From Sphingomonas natans (GTDB lineage: Bacteria > Pseudomonadota > Alphaproteobacteria > Sphingomonadales > Sphingomonadaceae), in NCBI RefSeq assembly GCF_030546695.1, contig NZ_JAUOTP010000006.1, forward strand, positions 124,001 to 188,000: a DNA stretch of 64,000 nt, given 5' to 3'. Within the stretch, counting starts at the first letter, position 1, and each line of letters opens with the position of its first letter. The translations under genes were made by a program, and so were the position numbers. The notes beneath the pieces were generated by a model. It did not search any database, was not told the DNA's origin, and saw only the letters and a list, made by a program, of their open reading frames with translations. Below, in pieces: positions 40,445 to 49,853 of the stretch.

Positions 40445-41065
40445 ATGGAAATTTCACGGCGCGGCATCCTTGCCGGCACTGCGGCGACGGCGGCGTTCGC
40501 CGTGGTTCCCGTCAGCGAAGGGAATGCGGCCATGACATCCGGAGCGGCACCCCCGATGATGAAATTGTCCCTGAAGGTGAACGGCAAGGCGCGCGAGCTG
40601 GAGCTCGATACGCGCACCACCCTGCTGGATGCGCTGCGCGAGCATCTCCACCTGACGGGCACCAAGAAAGGCTGCGATCACGGCCAGTGCGGCGCTTGCA
40701 CGGTGATCGTCGATGGCCGCCGGATCAACTCCTGCCTGAGCCTTGCGATCATGCACGAGGGCGACAGCGTGACCACCGTCGAGGGCCTCGGCACTGTTGG
40801 CGATCTGCACCCGATGCAGGCGGCCTTCATCAAGCATGACGGCTATCAGTGCGGCTATTGCACGCCCGGCCAGATTTGCTCGGCCGTGTCCGTGCTGGAC
40901 GAGATCAAGCGCGGCATCCCCAGCCACGTCACCGCTGATCTGACCGCCAAGCCGGCGATCACCAACGACGAGATGCGCGAGCGGATGAGCGGCAACATCT
41001 GCCGCTGCGGCGCTTATTCCAACATCCTGGAAGCGATGACCGAAGTCGCGGAGCAGCGCGCATGA
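40445..41065 (+). CDS. paoA: Aldehyde oxidoreductase 2Fe-2S subunit, Tat-exported (PaoA-like)
   Basis: A 206-residue iron-sulfur subunit of a xanthine-dehydrogenase-family enzyme. The N-terminus has a twin-arginine signal ([18 protein letters not shown]). Two [2Fe-2S] clusters are bound by the Cys sets in [17 protein letters not shown] plus NSCLS, and in [12 protein letters not shown] plus ICRCGAY. It passes electrons from the molybdenum subunit to FAD. The start is uncertain: GTG at 40427, with AAAGGA 10 bases before it, would add six residues. Its stop overlaps the FAD subunit gene by 4 bases. Named after the E. coli periplasmic PaoABC, which shares the Tat signal. Confidence 0.88.
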   Translation: MEISRRGILAGTAATAAFAVVPVSEGNAAMTSGAAPPMMKLSLKVNGKARELELDTRTTLLDALREHLHLTGTKKGCDHGQCGACTVIVDGRRINSCLSLAIMHEGDSVTTVEGLGTVGDLHPMQAAFIKHDGYQCGYCTPGQICSAVSVLDEIKRGIPSHVTADLTAKPAITNDEMRERMSGNICRCGAYSNILEAMTEVAEQRA

Positions 41066-42012
41066 AGCCCTTCACCTACGAACGCGCCGCCTCGCCCGCC
41101 AAGGCCGCCGCCGCCGCGCTCGCCACCCCGAACGCCAAGTTCATCGCCGGCGGCACCAATCTGCTCGATCTGATGAAGCTGCAGATCGAGGCCCCCGCGC
41201 ATCTGATCGACGTCAACGGCCTCGGCCTCGACAGGATCGAGCGTACCGATGCCGGCCTGCGCATCGGCGCGCTCGTCCGCAACACCGATCTTGCCGCGGA
41301 CATGATCGTGCGGCGCGATTATGCGGTGCTCAGCCGCGCATTGCTCGCCGGGGCCTCGGGCCAGCTGCGCAACAAGGCGACGACCGCGGGCAATCTGCTC
41401 CAGCGCACGCGCTGCCCCTATTTCTATGACACGGCGCAAGCCTGCAACAAGCGCCAGCCGGGCTCGGGCTGCGCGGCGATCGGCGGCGTCTCGCGCCAGC
41501 TGGCCGTAATCGGCACGAGCGACGCCTGCATCGCCACCCACCCCAGCGACATGGCGGTCGCGATGCGTCTGCTCGACGCGAGCGTCGAGACGGTGACGGC
41601 CGACGGCAAGACCCGCGCGATCCCGATGGTGGATTTCCACCGCCTTCCCGCCGCCACGCCGCATATCGAGACGGCGCTGGCACCGGGCGAGTTCATCACC
41701 GCCGTCACTTTGCCCAAGCCGCTCGGCGGCAAGCACGGCTACTGGAAGGTGCGCGACCGCAACTCCTATGCGTTCGCGCTGATCTCGGTCGCGACCGTTA
41801 TCCAGCCCGACGGCACGGGCCGCGTCGCCGTCGGCGGCGTCGCGCACAAGCCGTGGCGGATCGAGGCCGCCGAGGCCGAGCTGCCCAAGGGCGCGAAGGC
41901 CGTCACCGCGCATCTGCTCGCCGGCGCCAAGCCGTCGCGCGACAATGCGTTCAAGATCCCACTCGTCGAGCGCACGCTCGCCGGCGTGCTGGCCGAAGCG
42001 AGGACCGCATGA
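41062..42012 (+). CDS. paoB: Aldehyde oxidoreductase FAD subunit (PaoB-like)
   Basis: A 316-residue FAD-binding subunit. FAD-binding sequence [19 protein letters not shown] lies near residues 27-45, followed by [16 protein letters not shown]. The insert [17 protein letters not shown] plus GSGC holds the cysteines of an extra [4Fe-4S] cluster, a feature of the PaoB and 4-hydroxybenzoyl-CoA reductase type that ordinary xanthine dehydrogenase FAD domains lack. It has no signal of its own, so it would be co-exported with the Tat-bearing small subunit. Both ends overlap neighbours by 4 bases (ATGA), giving tight coupling. Confidence 0.88.
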   Translation: MKPFTYERAASPAKAAAAALATPNAKFIAGGTNLLDLMKLQIEAPAHLIDVNGLGLDRIERTDAGLRIGALVRNTDLAADMIVRRDYAVLSRALLAGASGQLRNKATTAGNLLQRTRCPYFYDTAQACNKRQPGSGCAAIGGVSRQLAVIGTSDACIATHPSDMAVAMRLLDASVETVTADGKTRAIPMVDFHRLPAATPHIETALAPGEFITAVTLPKPLGGKHGYWKVRDRNSYAFALISVATVIQPDGTGRVAVGGVAHKPWRIEAAEAELPKGAKAVTAHLLAGAKPSRDNAFKIPLVERTLAGVLAEARTA

Positions 42013-44219
42013 AGTTCGATACGCCCGCCACGACCAATCCGATCGATCAGCTCAAGATCATCGGCCATCCGACCGACCGGATCGACGGCCCGCTGAAGAC
42101 CACCGGCAGCGCGCCTTATGCCTATGAGCGGCACGATGTCGTCGCCAACCAGGCCTATGGCGTGATCCTCGGCAGCGCGATCGCCAAGGGGCGGATCGCG
42201 GCGATGGACCTCGCCGCCGCCAAGGCCGCGCCCGGCGTGCTCGCGATCGTCACCGCCGCCAATGCCGGACCGATCGCCAAGGCGAAGTCGCATACCGCCA
42301 AGATGCTCGCCGGCCCTGACATCCAGCATTATGATCAGGCGATAGCGATCGTCGTCGCCGAGACGTTCGAGCAGGCGCGCGACGGCGCCAAGCTGATCCG
42401 CGTCGATTACGAGCGCGCCAAGGGCCGCTTCGATCTCGACGCCGAGATGAAAGCCGCACCCCCCAAGGGCGACGAGGAGAGCGGCAGCAAGCCGATCGAG
42501 CGCATCGGCGATTTCGACGGCGCTTTCCACGCCGCTCCCGTGAAACTCGACGCGACCTATTCGACGCCCGCGCACAGCCACGCGATGATGGAGCCGCACG
42601 CGACGATCGCGGCGTGGGAGGGCGACACGCTCACCTTGTGGACGTCGAACCAGATGATCGCCTGGGCGGTCCGCGACGTCAGCCAGACGCTGATGATCCC
42701 CAAGGAAAAGATCCGAATCGTCTCGCCCTATATCGGCGGCGGCTTCGGATCGAAATTGTGGATCCGCAGCGACGCGATCATGGCCGCGCTCGCCGCGAAG
42801 GCGGCAGGCCGACCGGTCAAGGTCGCGCTCGCCCGCCCGCAGATCGCCAACAACACGACGCACCGCCCCGCGACGATCCAGCGCATCCGCCTGGGCGCCG
42901 CCAAGGACGGGAAGCTCACCGCGATCGGCCACGAAAGCTGGTCCGGCAATCTGCCGCAGGGCGGGCCCGAGACCGCGACCGCGCAGACCAAATTGCTCTA
43001 TGCGGGCGCCAACCGCCTGACCGCGACGCGCCTCGCCGTGCTCGATCTGCCCGAGGGCAATGCGATGCGCGCGCCGGGCGAAGCCTCCGGGCTAATGGCG
43101 CTGGAGATCGCGATGGACGAGATGGCCGAGAAGCTCGGCATGGATCCGATCGCCTTTCGCATCGCCAACGATACGCAGGAAGACCCCAACAAGCCCGGCC
43201 GCACATTCTCGTACCGCAACCTGATCGGTTGCCTGCAGACCGGCGCCGAGAAGTTCGGCTGGGACAAGAGGCAGGCCAAGCCCGCCTCGGTGCGCGACGG
43301 CCGCTGGCTCGTCGGCATGGGCGTCGCCGCCGCCTTCCGCAACAATATGCTGACCAAGTCCGCTGCGCGCGTCCGGCTCAGCGCCAAGGGCATCGTCACG
43401 GTCGAGACCGACATGACCGATATCGGCACCGGCACCTACACGATCATCGCCCAGACCGCCGCCGAGACGATGGGCATCCCGCTCGATCATGTCGTCGTCA
43501 GCCTCGGCGATTCCCGCTTCCCCGTCTCGGCGGGCTCTGGAGGCCAGTGGGGCGCGAACAACAGCACGGCGGGCGTCTATGCCGCCTGCATGAAGCTGCG
43601 CGAGACGGTCGCGGTGAAGCTCGGCTTCAATTCGGCCGATGCGGTGTTCAGCGATGGCAAGGTTGGCACGGGCAACCGCCACGTCTCGCTGGCGTCGGCG
43701 GCGAAGGATGGCGAGATCGTCGCCGAGGATGCGATCGAATATGGCAGCCTCGACAAGACCTATCAGCAATCCACCTTCGGCGGCCATTTCGTCGAGGTCG
43801 GCGTCGATGCCTATACCGGCCAGATCCGCATCCGGCGGATGCTCGCGGTCTGCTCGGCGGGGCGCATCCTCAATCCGAAATCGGCACGCAGCCAGGTGAT
43901 CGGCGCGATGACGATGGGCGCGGGCGCGGCGCTGATGGAGGAGCTCGCGGTCGACACGCGCTTCGGCTTCTTCGTCAATCACGATCTCGCCGGCTACGAA
44001 GTCCCCGTTCATGGCGACATCCCGCACCAGGAGGTCATCTTCCTCGACGAGACCGATCCGATCTCGTCGCCGATGAAGGCCAAGGGCGTCGGCGAGCTCG
44101 GCATCTGCGGCGTCGCCGCGGCGGTCGCCAACGCGATCTACAACGCGACCGGCGTGCGCGTGCGCGATTATCCGATCACGCTGGACAAGCATCTGGAAAA
44201 GCTGCCCGCCGTCGCCTGA
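42009..44219 (+). CDS. paoC: Aldehyde oxidoreductase molybdopterin subunit (PaoC-like)
   Basis: A 736-residue catalytic subunit of the xanthine-oxidase family, binding molybdopterin cytosine dinucleotide and oxidising aldehydes to acids. It has the N-terminal start TGSAPYAYE, the Moco motif [25 protein letters not shown], and the catalytic-Glu motif [15 protein letters not shown] near the C-terminus. The start at 42009 overlaps the FAD-subunit stop. A XdhC/PaoD-type chaperone gene, usually the fourth gene, does not follow; instead a 15-bp hairpin ends the operon. Aromatic aldehydes are a plausible substrate given the catabolic island 2 kb away, but this is inference. Confidence 0.9.
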   Translation: MKFDTPATTNPIDQLKIIGHPTDRIDGPLKTTGSAPYAYERHDVVANQAYGVILGSAIAKGRIAAMDLAAAKAAPGVLAIVTAANAGPIAKAKSHTAKMLAGPDIQHYDQAIAIVVAETFEQARDGAKLIRVDYERAKGRFDLDAEMKAAPPKGDEESGSKPIERIGDFDGAFHAAPVKLDATYSTPAHSHAMMEPHATIAAWEGDTLTLWTSNQMIAWAVRDVSQTLMIPKEKIRIVSPYIGGGFGSKLWIRSDAIMAALAAKAAGRPVKVALARPQIANNTTHRPATIQRIRLGAAKDGKLTAIGHESWSGNLPQGGPETATAQTKLLYAGANRLTATRLAVLDLPEGNAMRAPGEASGLMALEIAMDEMAEKLGMDPIAFRIANDTQEDPNKPGRTFSYRNLIGCLQTGAEKFGWDKRQAKPASVRDGRWLVGMGVAAAFRNNMLTKSAARVRLSAKGIVTVETDMTDIGTGTYTIIAQTAAETMGIPLDHVVVSLGDSRFPVSAGSGGQWGANNSTAGVYAACMKLRETVAVKLGFNSADAVFSDGKVGTGNRHVSLASAAKDGEIVAEDAIEYGSLDKTYQQSTFGGHFVEVGVDAYTGQIRIRRMLAVCSAGRILNPKSARSQVIGAMTMGAGAALMEELAVDTRFGFFVNHDLAGYEVPVHGDIPHQEVIFLDETDPISSPMKAKGVGELGICGVAAAVANAIYNATGVRVRDYPITLDKHLEKLPAVA

Positions 44220-44232
44220 TCCCCACCATGGA

Positions 44233-44268
44233 AACGGGATGGCGGCCGCTCGTGGCCGCCATCCCGTT
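44233..44268 (+). terminator. Long hairpin after paoC
   Basis: AACGGGATGGCGGCC (44233-44247) and GGCCGCCATCCCGTT (44254-44268) form a perfect 15-bp stem with a 6-base loop, 13 bases after the stop. Only a short T-run follows, but the stem strength makes a terminator or mRNA-stability element likely. Confidence 0.65.
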
Positions 44269-44476
44269 CCCGGATACCCGTGCCGCACGGGGCCGTTCGC
44301 GGCCGGACCATTGCGAATAGCCTGCAATCCGTCCCTTCCGACGACCTGCCCGCCCCTCCCCGACCGGACACGCTTTGCGCCCGCGCCGTCGATGGCTTAC
44401 GGCGGTATCGGCTTACGATATGTTAGGCCGTATCATGAGGCGGTGCGTGACGACGGAGACGGCGACAGGAGGGTCG

Positions 44477-45874
44477 ATGGTGCGCGCCGAACCCGGCCGC
44501 CGCATCGCTATGCCCGCACTGGTCTCGCCTTTGGGGGTCCACATGGCGTGGGTAATCGCCAGCGCGCTCGGCGCCGCGATCCTGATCCTCGGCCTCTATG
44601 TCACCTTCGCGACGCGCTACACGGCGACCGCGCAGATCGCGTTCGACGCGCGACGCTCCGCCGTCCAGGCAGCCCAGATCGACGATTATCTGTTCGCGCC
44701 CGATCGCATCGCGACGATCGCGGATCGCCTGCACCTCGTGGCGCCGGGCGGTGACGATTGGCTGCCCGCGCGCGTCGGGGCGCTGGCGCGGCAGCGCGCG
44801 GTCGAGCGTCTCCGCAAGGGATTCCGGGTCGAGCAGACCGATCTGACCAACGTCTTCCTGCTCCGCTATTCGGACGGCGCGCGCCGGCGTGTCGCGCCGA
44901 TCGCCGATGCGTTCGCCGCCGCGATCGTCCGGGCGGACGCTTTGCCCCCGGGCGGTCATGCCCGTCTCATTGCGCGAGCGACCGACCCCACCGCCCCCGA
45001 CGGCTCGCTCATCCTCCCGATTGCGCTGGTCGCGCTCGGCGCGGCAGCTGCGGCCGGGACTGCTCTGACATTGTGCGAAACGCTGCAGAAAGGGCCCCGG
45101 TCGCCCGCCGCGGCCGAAAAGGCGCTGGGCCTGCCCGTCGTCGCGATGATCCCCGCCGTCCGGGACGTCGCGGCCGGCGCGCGCGCCGCGCTGACCGAAA
45201 TGCCGGTGACCGCACCGCAATCCGATTATGCGCGCGGCTTCCGCCGCCTCCTCGCGGCCCATCCGTCGGGTCGCATCATCGCCGTCTGTTCGGCGCTCGC
45301 CGGCGAGGGCAAATCGACCTTCGCCATCTCGCTGGCGCGCACCGCGGCGCTTGCCGGACGACGCGTCGCGCTCATCGACTGCGACGGGCGGATCCGCGCC
45401 GCCAGCGCCGCGCTCGATGTCGTCGGTCGCCCCGGACTGGTCCAGGTGATGGACGAGGCGCTGCCGCTCGACGACGCGCTGATCGCGGACCCGCGCTCGC
45501 CGCTGATGATCCTCGCGCACAGCCGCGACGCCGCGGTGAAGAGCTTCTGGTCGCGCGAGGCGATGGCCGGCCTGCGCGAGGTCACCCAGGCGCTGGCCCG
45601 CTCCTTCGATCTCGTCGTGATCGACACGCCACCCCTCCTCGCTCTGGTCGAGGCGCGCGATATCGCAAGCGTCGCCGACGAAGCGCTCCTCATCGCGCGC
45701 TGGCGCAGGACGCCGTTCGGCGCGCTGCGGCACGCCAGGGATATCCTTGCCGCCAAAAGCGTGCGGGCCTCGCTCGTGCTGAGCTTCGTCCGGCTGGCCG
45801 CACCGGATCGCGAACCGATCGTCCCCTCCGCCCAACGCCGTCGCCGCCCGGGCCATCAACTCGTCCTGTCCTGA
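44477..45874 (+). CDS. Wzz/BY-kinase-like protein without a tyrosine tail
   Basis: A 465-residue inner-membrane protein. Helices at about 24-43 and 178-202 enclose a short periplasmic loop. The cytoplasmic part is a CpsD/Wzc-like P-loop domain: Walker A ALAGEGKSTF (Lys279), Walker A' VALIDCDGRIR and Walker B LVVIDTPPLL, preceded by the activation-type helix YARGFRRLL. The C-terminus is basic (RRRRPGHQLVLS) and lacks the tyrosine cluster that BY-kinases phosphorylate. No exopolysaccharide genes are adjacent. AGGAGG precedes the start closely; a GTG at 44480 is an alternative. Either a degenerate chain-length regulator or a non-phosphorylated ATPase. Confidence 0.78.
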   Translation: MVRAEPGRRIAMPALVSPLGVHMAWVIASALGAAILILGLYVTFATRYTATAQIAFDARRSAVQAAQIDDYLFAPDRIATIADRLHLVAPGGDDWLPARVGALARQRAVERLRKGFRVEQTDLTNVFLLRYSDGARRRVAPIADAFAAAIVRADALPPGGHARLIARATDPTAPDGSLILPIALVALGAAAAAGTALTLCETLQKGPRSPAAAEKALGLPVVAMIPAVRDVAAGARAALTEMPVTAPQSDYARGFRRLLAAHPSGRIIAVCSALAGEGKSTFAISLARTAALAGRRVALIDCDGRIRAASAALDVVGRPGLVQVMDEALPLDDALIADPRSPLMILAHSRDAAVKSFWSREAMAGLREVTQALARSFDLVVIDTPPLLALVEARDIASVADEALLIARWRRTPFGALRHARDILAAKSVRASLVLSFVRLAAPDREPIVPSAQRRRRPGHQLVLS

Positions 45875-45891
45875 TATTTCGCACCGGCATT

Positions 45892-45906
45892 GTTGCGTGA
45901 CATAAC
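45892..45906. promoter_or_regulatory. Candidate MarR operator upstream of the MFS gene
   Basis: GTTGCGTGACATAAC lies about 40 bases before the transporter start. It shares the flanks GTT and CATAAC and the 15-base span with the site at 47829-47843, in front of the aldehyde dehydrogenase operon. The MarR gene lies between the two. Confidence 0.5.
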
Positions 45907-45946
45907 GATCGCTACACAAGCGCCATAAAAGCGGGAGGAGGACGGG

Positions 45947-47266
45947 ATGCAGGATCCGAGGGACGTGATCGACAGGGAGCCGATGTCGCGCTTCCAGTGG
46001 ATCGTGGTGGCGATCATGATCGGGCTGAACGCGCTCGACGGGTTCGACGTCCTCTCCATCAGTTTCGCCTCGCCCGGCATCTCCAAAGCCTGGGGCGTCG
46101 ATCGCGCCGCGCTCGGCTTCGTCCTCTCGATGGAGCTGATCGGCATGGCCGGCGGCTCGTTCCTGCTGGGCGGCCTCGCCGACCTGATCGGCCGCCGCAA
46201 GACGATCCTCGGCTGCCTTGTCGTCATGGCAATCGGCATGTTCGGCGCTTCCACCGCAAGCGGCGTCGTCATCCTGTCGATCTGGCGCGTCGTCACCGGC
46301 TTCGGCATCGGCGGGATGCTGGCCGCGACCAACGCCGCCGTCGCCGAGGCCTCGAACGCCAAGCACCGCAACCTCGCCGTCGTGCTGATGGCGGGCGGCT
46401 ATCCGGTCGGCGCGATCATCGGCGGTTCGATCTCGGCGGCGCTGCTCCAGCGCTACGACTGGCCCGCCGTCTTCGAGTTCGGCGCGATCGCCACGCTCTG
46501 CTTCATCCCGCTCGTCCTGTGGCGCGCGCCCGAATCGATCGCCTTCCTGCTCCAGCGCCCGGGCGGCGACGCGCTCGCGAAGGTGAATACGACGCTCGTC
46601 CGCATGGGCCACGCCTCCGTCGCCGAACTGCCGCCCGCCCCTCCCGCGCGCCCCCGCGTCCCGCTCGTGCAGCTGTTCGAGGGCGCGCTCGCGCGGCCGA
46701 CCATTCTGCTCACCCTCGCCTATCTGGCGCACATCATGACCTTCTACTTCACGCTCAAGTGGATCCCCAAGATCGTCGTCGACATGGGCTTCGCGCCGTC
46801 GGCGGCGGCGGGCGTGCTCGTCTGGGCCAATGTCGGCGGCGCGGCGGGCTCGATCCTGCTCGGCCTCATGACCGCGCGCGTCCGCCTGACCCGGCTCGCG
46901 ATCGTGGCGATGCTCGCCTCGGTCGTGCTCGTGACCCTGTTCGGGCGGATGACGAGCGGGATCGGCGAACTCTCGGGCATCGCCGCGGTCGCGGGCTTCT
47001 GCACGAATGCCGGCGTCGTCGCGCTCTACGCCTTGATCGCGCGCACCTTTCCCGCCGGCGTGCGGGCGAGCGCGACGGGGCTCATCATCGGCGTCGGCCG
47101 CGGCGGATCGGCGCTGGCGCCCGCGCTCGCCGGTTTGCTGTTCGCCGCTGGGCAGACGCTACCGGCGGTGGCGATGCTGATGGCGATGGGCTCGCTCGTC
47201 GCCGCCGGCGCGATCCTGTTGCTCGCGCGCGGCGGGACGGTAGAGCGGGCCGGCGCGGCGCGCTAA
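45947..47266 (+). CDS. MFS transporter, aromatic acid:H+ symporter type
   Basis: A 439-residue permease with 12 predicted helices, AAHS family (PcaK/VanK relatives). The family signatures are LNALDGFDVLSISFASP in helix 1, LADLIGRRKTILG in loop 2-3, RVVTGFGIGGMLAATNAAV in helix 4 and AEASNAKHRN. The Asp in DGFD is required for 4-hydroxybenzoate uptake in PcaK. It is followed by the MarR gene 28 bases later and then by ferulate catabolic genes, so uptake of ferulate or a related hydroxyaromatic acid is the likely role. Confidence 0.88.
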   Translation: MQDPRDVIDREPMSRFQWIVVAIMIGLNALDGFDVLSISFASPGISKAWGVDRAALGFVLSMELIGMAGGSFLLGGLADLIGRRKTILGCLVVMAIGMFGASTASGVVILSIWRVVTGFGIGGMLAATNAAVAEASNAKHRNLAVVLMAGGYPVGAIIGGSISAALLQRYDWPAVFEFGAIATLCFIPLVLWRAPESIAFLLQRPGGDALAKVNTTLVRMGHASVAELPPAPPARPRVPLVQLFEGALARPTILLTLAYLAHIMTFYFTLKWIPKIVVDMGFAPSAAAGVLVWANVGGAAGSILLGLMTARVRLTRLAIVAMLASVVLVTLFGRMTSGIGELSGIAAVAGFCTNAGVVALYALIARTFPAGVRASATGLIIGVGRGGSALAPALAGLLFAAGQTLPAVAMLMAMGSLVAAGAILLLARGGTVERAGAAR

Positions 47267-47294
47267 TTTGCCGCTATTTTCCGAAGGGAACGCC

Positions 47295-47768
47295 ATGCAA
47301 GATGCCGAAGTTGAGCCTGGACGCCATGACGCGCTCGGCGTGCTGGACGGGCTGGTCGGCTATCATCTGCGCCGCGCCTCTTCGGTCTTCGCGAGCGATT
47401 TCGGCCGCGCGGTCGGCGGCGACGGGCTGCGCCAAGTGCCGTTCGCGATCCTCTCAGTGATCGCCGCCAGCCCCGGCATCCGCCAGGGCGCGGCCGGCGA
47501 GGCGCTCGGCATCAAGCGCGCCAACATGGTCGTGCTGATCAACGAGCTGGTCGAGGCCGGCCATGTCGATCGCCGTGCCGCCGAGGATGATCGCCGGGCC
47601 ATCGCCTTGGTCCTGACGCCGAAGGGCCGGACGACGCTTGAAAACGCGACCGCGCGCCTAACCGAGCATGAGGACGAGCTCCTCGCCGATTTCACCGCCG
47701 GCGAACGCGATATGCTGATCGGCCTGATCCGCCGGATCGAAGCGCGCGAGCAGCCGCCGGCCGACTGA
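47295..47768 (+). CDS. MarR-family regulator (FerR-like)
   Basis: A 157-residue winged-helix repressor. The recognition region reads QGAAGEALGIKRANMVVLI and the wing VDRRAAEDDRRAIALVLTPKG, both in MarR consensus form. The ATG at 47295 follows GAAGGGA; an earlier in-frame TTG would remove the normal N-terminus. It sits between the permease gene and the ferulate genes, as the hydroxycinnamoyl-CoA-responsive repressors FerR, CouR and HcaR do. Two matching 15-base dyads (45892, 47829) are candidate operators, so it probably represses both units until feruloyl- or coumaroyl-CoA appears. Confidence 0.87.
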   Translation: MQDAEVEPGRHDALGVLDGLVGYHLRRASSVFASDFGRAVGGDGLRQVPFAILSVIAASPGIRQGAAGEALGIKRANMVVLINELVEAGHVDRRAAEDDRRAIALVLTPKGRTTLENATARLTEHEDELLADFTAGERDMLIGLIRRIEAREQPPAD

Positions 47769-47828
47769 CGCCCTCCCATTTCGCGGCCCCCAGGTCAGCA
47801 ATAGCGCTTGCGCTGCCGCGCCTATTTC

Positions 47829-47843
47829 GTTATCTCTCATAAC
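47829..47843. promoter_or_regulatory. Candidate MarR operator upstream of the aldehyde dehydrogenase
   Basis: GTTATCTCTCATAAC is a perfect GTTAT/ATAAC dyad with a 5-base spacer, 20 bases before the GTG start, and overlaps where a promoter would be expected. Confidence 0.55.
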
Positions 47844-47863
47844 AATATCGAGGAGAGAGAGCC

Positions 47864-49306
47864 GTGGCAACGATCACCGAGGCTGCACCGACACAGGCCG
47901 CGCACGGCGCGACGTTCGACCGGATCAATCCGGTCACGGGCGAGGTTGCGACGACCGCGTCAGCCGCCACCATTGCCAACGCGGAAGCCGCCGCCGATGC
48001 CGCCGCCGCCGCCTTCCCCGCCTGGTCGGCGCTAGGCCCCAATGCCCGCCGCGCGATCCTGACGAAGGCCGCCGATGCGCTCGCCGCCAAGGCCGAAGCC
48101 TTCGTCGAGGCGATGATGGGCGAGATCGGCGCGACCGAGGGCTGGGTGCGCTTCAACCTGATGCTGGCGGTCGGCATGGTCCGCGAAGCCGCCGCGCTCA
48201 CCACGCAGATTTCGGGCGAGGTCATCCCGTCCGACAAGCCGGGCTGCATCGCGATGGCGCTGCGCGAGCCGGTCGGCGTGATCCTCGGCATCGCGCCGTG
48301 GAACGCGCCGATCATCCTCGGCGTCCGCGCGATCGTCGTCCCACTCGCCTGCGGCAATACGGTGGTGCTGAAGGCCTCCGAGCAATGCCCGCGCACGCAC
48401 AGCCTGATCATCGAGGCGTTCGCGGAGGCGGGTTTCCCGGAAGGCGCGGTCAACATCGTCACCAATGCGCCCGCCGACGCCGCCGACGTCGTCGGCGCGC
48501 TGATCGATCACCCGGAGGTGAAGCGCATCAACTTCACCGGCTCGACGCATGTGGGGAGGATCATCGCCAAGCGCGCCGCCGAGCATCTCAAGCCGGTGCT
48601 GCTCGAGCTGGGCGGCAAGGCCCCGCTGATCGTGCTCGACGATGCCGATCTCGATGAGGCGGTGAAGGCCGCCGCATTCGGCGCTTTCATGAATTCGGGC
48701 CAGATCTGCATGTCGACCGAGCGGATCATCGTCGTCGACAGCGTCGCCGACGCCTTCGCCGAGAAGTTCAGGGCGAAGGTCTCGGCGATGCCCGTCGGCG
48801 ATCCGCGCGAGGGCAAGACCCCGCTCGGCGCGGTGGTCGACCGGAAGACGGTCGATCATGTGCAGGGCCTGATCGACGATGCGGTCGCGTCGGGCGCGAA
48901 TATGCTCGTCGGCGGCGCAGCGAACGGCGTGCTGATGCCCGCGCACGTCATCGACAACGTCACGTCCGCGATGAAGCTGTTTCGCGACGAGAGCTTCGGG
49001 CCGGTCGTGGGCATCATCCGCGCGAAGGACGAGGCCGAGGCGATCACGCTCGCCAACGATACCGAATATGGCCTGTCGGCGGCGGTCTTCACGAAGGACA
49101 CGGCACGCGGGCTGCGCGTGGCGCGACAGATCAAGTCGGGCATCTGCCACGTCAACGGCCCGACCGTGCATGACGAGGCGCAGATGCCGTTCGGCGGGGT
49201 GAAGTCCTCCGGCTATGGCCGCTTCGGCGGCAAGGCCGGGATCGACAGCTTCACCGAACTGCGCTGGATCACGATCGAGACGCAGCCCGGCCACTTTCCG
49301 ATCTGA
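47864..49306 (+). CDS. vdh: Aldehyde dehydrogenase, vanillin dehydrogenase type
   Basis: A 480-residue NAD(P)-dependent aldehyde dehydrogenase. Motifs: GIAPWNAPIILGVRA in the Rossmann part, FTGSTHVGRII for nucleotide binding, catalytic Glu in LELGGKAPL, catalytic Cys in NSGQICMSTERIIV, and the C-terminal MPFGGVKSSGYGRFGGK. The sequence class and the position in front of ferB-ferA point to vanillin (and 4-hydroxybenzaldehyde) oxidation, the step after FerB. GTG is the start, with GGAG 8 bases upstream. It is the first gene of a four-gene operon. Salicylaldehyde dehydrogenase-like activity cannot be excluded from sequence. Confidence 0.85.
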   Translation: MATITEAAPTQAAHGATFDRINPVTGEVATTASAATIANAEAAADAAAAAFPAWSALGPNARRAILTKAADALAAKAEAFVEAMMGEIGATEGWVRFNLMLAVGMVREAAALTTQISGEVIPSDKPGCIAMALREPVGVILGIAPWNAPIILGVRAIVVPLACGNTVVLKASEQCPRTHSLIIEAFAEAGFPEGAVNIVTNAPADAADVVGALIDHPEVKRINFTGSTHVGRIIAKRAAEHLKPVLLELGGKAPLIVLDDADLDEAVKAAAFGAFMNSGQICMSTERIIVVDSVADAFAEKFRAKVSAMPVGDPREGKTPLGAVVDRKTVDHVQGLIDDAVASGANMLVGGAANGVLMPAHVIDNVTSAMKLFRDESFGPVVGIIRAKDEAEAITLANDTEYGLSAAVFTKDTARGLRVARQIKSGICHVNGPTVHDEAQMPFGGVKSSGYGRFGGKAGIDSFTELRWITIETQPGHFPI

Positions 49307-49318
49307 TCGGCCGGATCG

Positions 49319-49831
49319 ATGCTGCTGACGCTCGCGATGCTCGCCGCCGCCGCGACGGGCGTGACCCCCGCGCCCGCCCCGCCCGGGCTGCATTACGCCT
49401 TTTCCATCTACGTCACGCTTGCCGCGCCGATCGAGCAAGGCACGGTCGACGGGCGGCGCAAGCGCTTCGTGCCGATCACCGGCGGCACCGTGCACGGCCC
49501 GAAACTGGACGCCACGGTGCTGCCCGGCGGCGGCGACTGGCAGACGATCGGCGCGGACGGCCTGACGATCGTCGACACGCGCTACACGCTGAAGGCCAGC
49601 GACGGCACGGTGATCGACATCGTCAATCCCGGCGTCCGCTTCGCCTCGCCCGAGATCACCGCGCGGATGGCGCGCCGCGAGCCAGTCGGCCCAGAAACCT
49701 ATTATTTCCGGACCGCGCCGCGCTTCAGCGTCGCCGCCGGCCCGCATGACTGGCTGCGCAAGGCCGTCTTCGTCGGCCGCGGCATCCGCAATCCAGACAA
49801 TGTCCAGATCGACGTCTTCGCCGTCGACTGA
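49319..49831 (+). CDS. DUF3237 protein with an N-terminal signal
   Basis: A 170-residue protein with a hydrophobic export-like N-terminus (MLLTLAMLAAAATGVTPAPA) followed by one DUF3237 domain: HYAFSIYVTLAAPIEQGTVDGRRK, PITGGTVHGPKLDATVLPGGGDW, DTRYTLKASDGTVIDIVNPG and YYFRTAPRF. DUF3237 proteins form small beta barrels and turn up beside aromatic and ring-cleavage genes, but no activity is established. Most members lack a signal. It lies 12 bases after vdh and 22 before ferB, so it is co-transcribed with the ferulate enzymes. Role unknown. Confidence 0.78.
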   Translation: MLLTLAMLAAAATGVTPAPAPPGLHYAFSIYVTLAAPIEQGTVDGRRKRFVPITGGTVHGPKLDATVLPGGGDWQTIGADGLTIVDTRYTLKASDGTVIDIVNPGVRFASPEITARMARREPVGPETYYFRTAPRFSVAAGPHDWLRKAVFVGRGIRNPDNVQIDVFAVD

Positions 49832-49853
49832 CCCGCCTTTCAAGGAGCACAAC

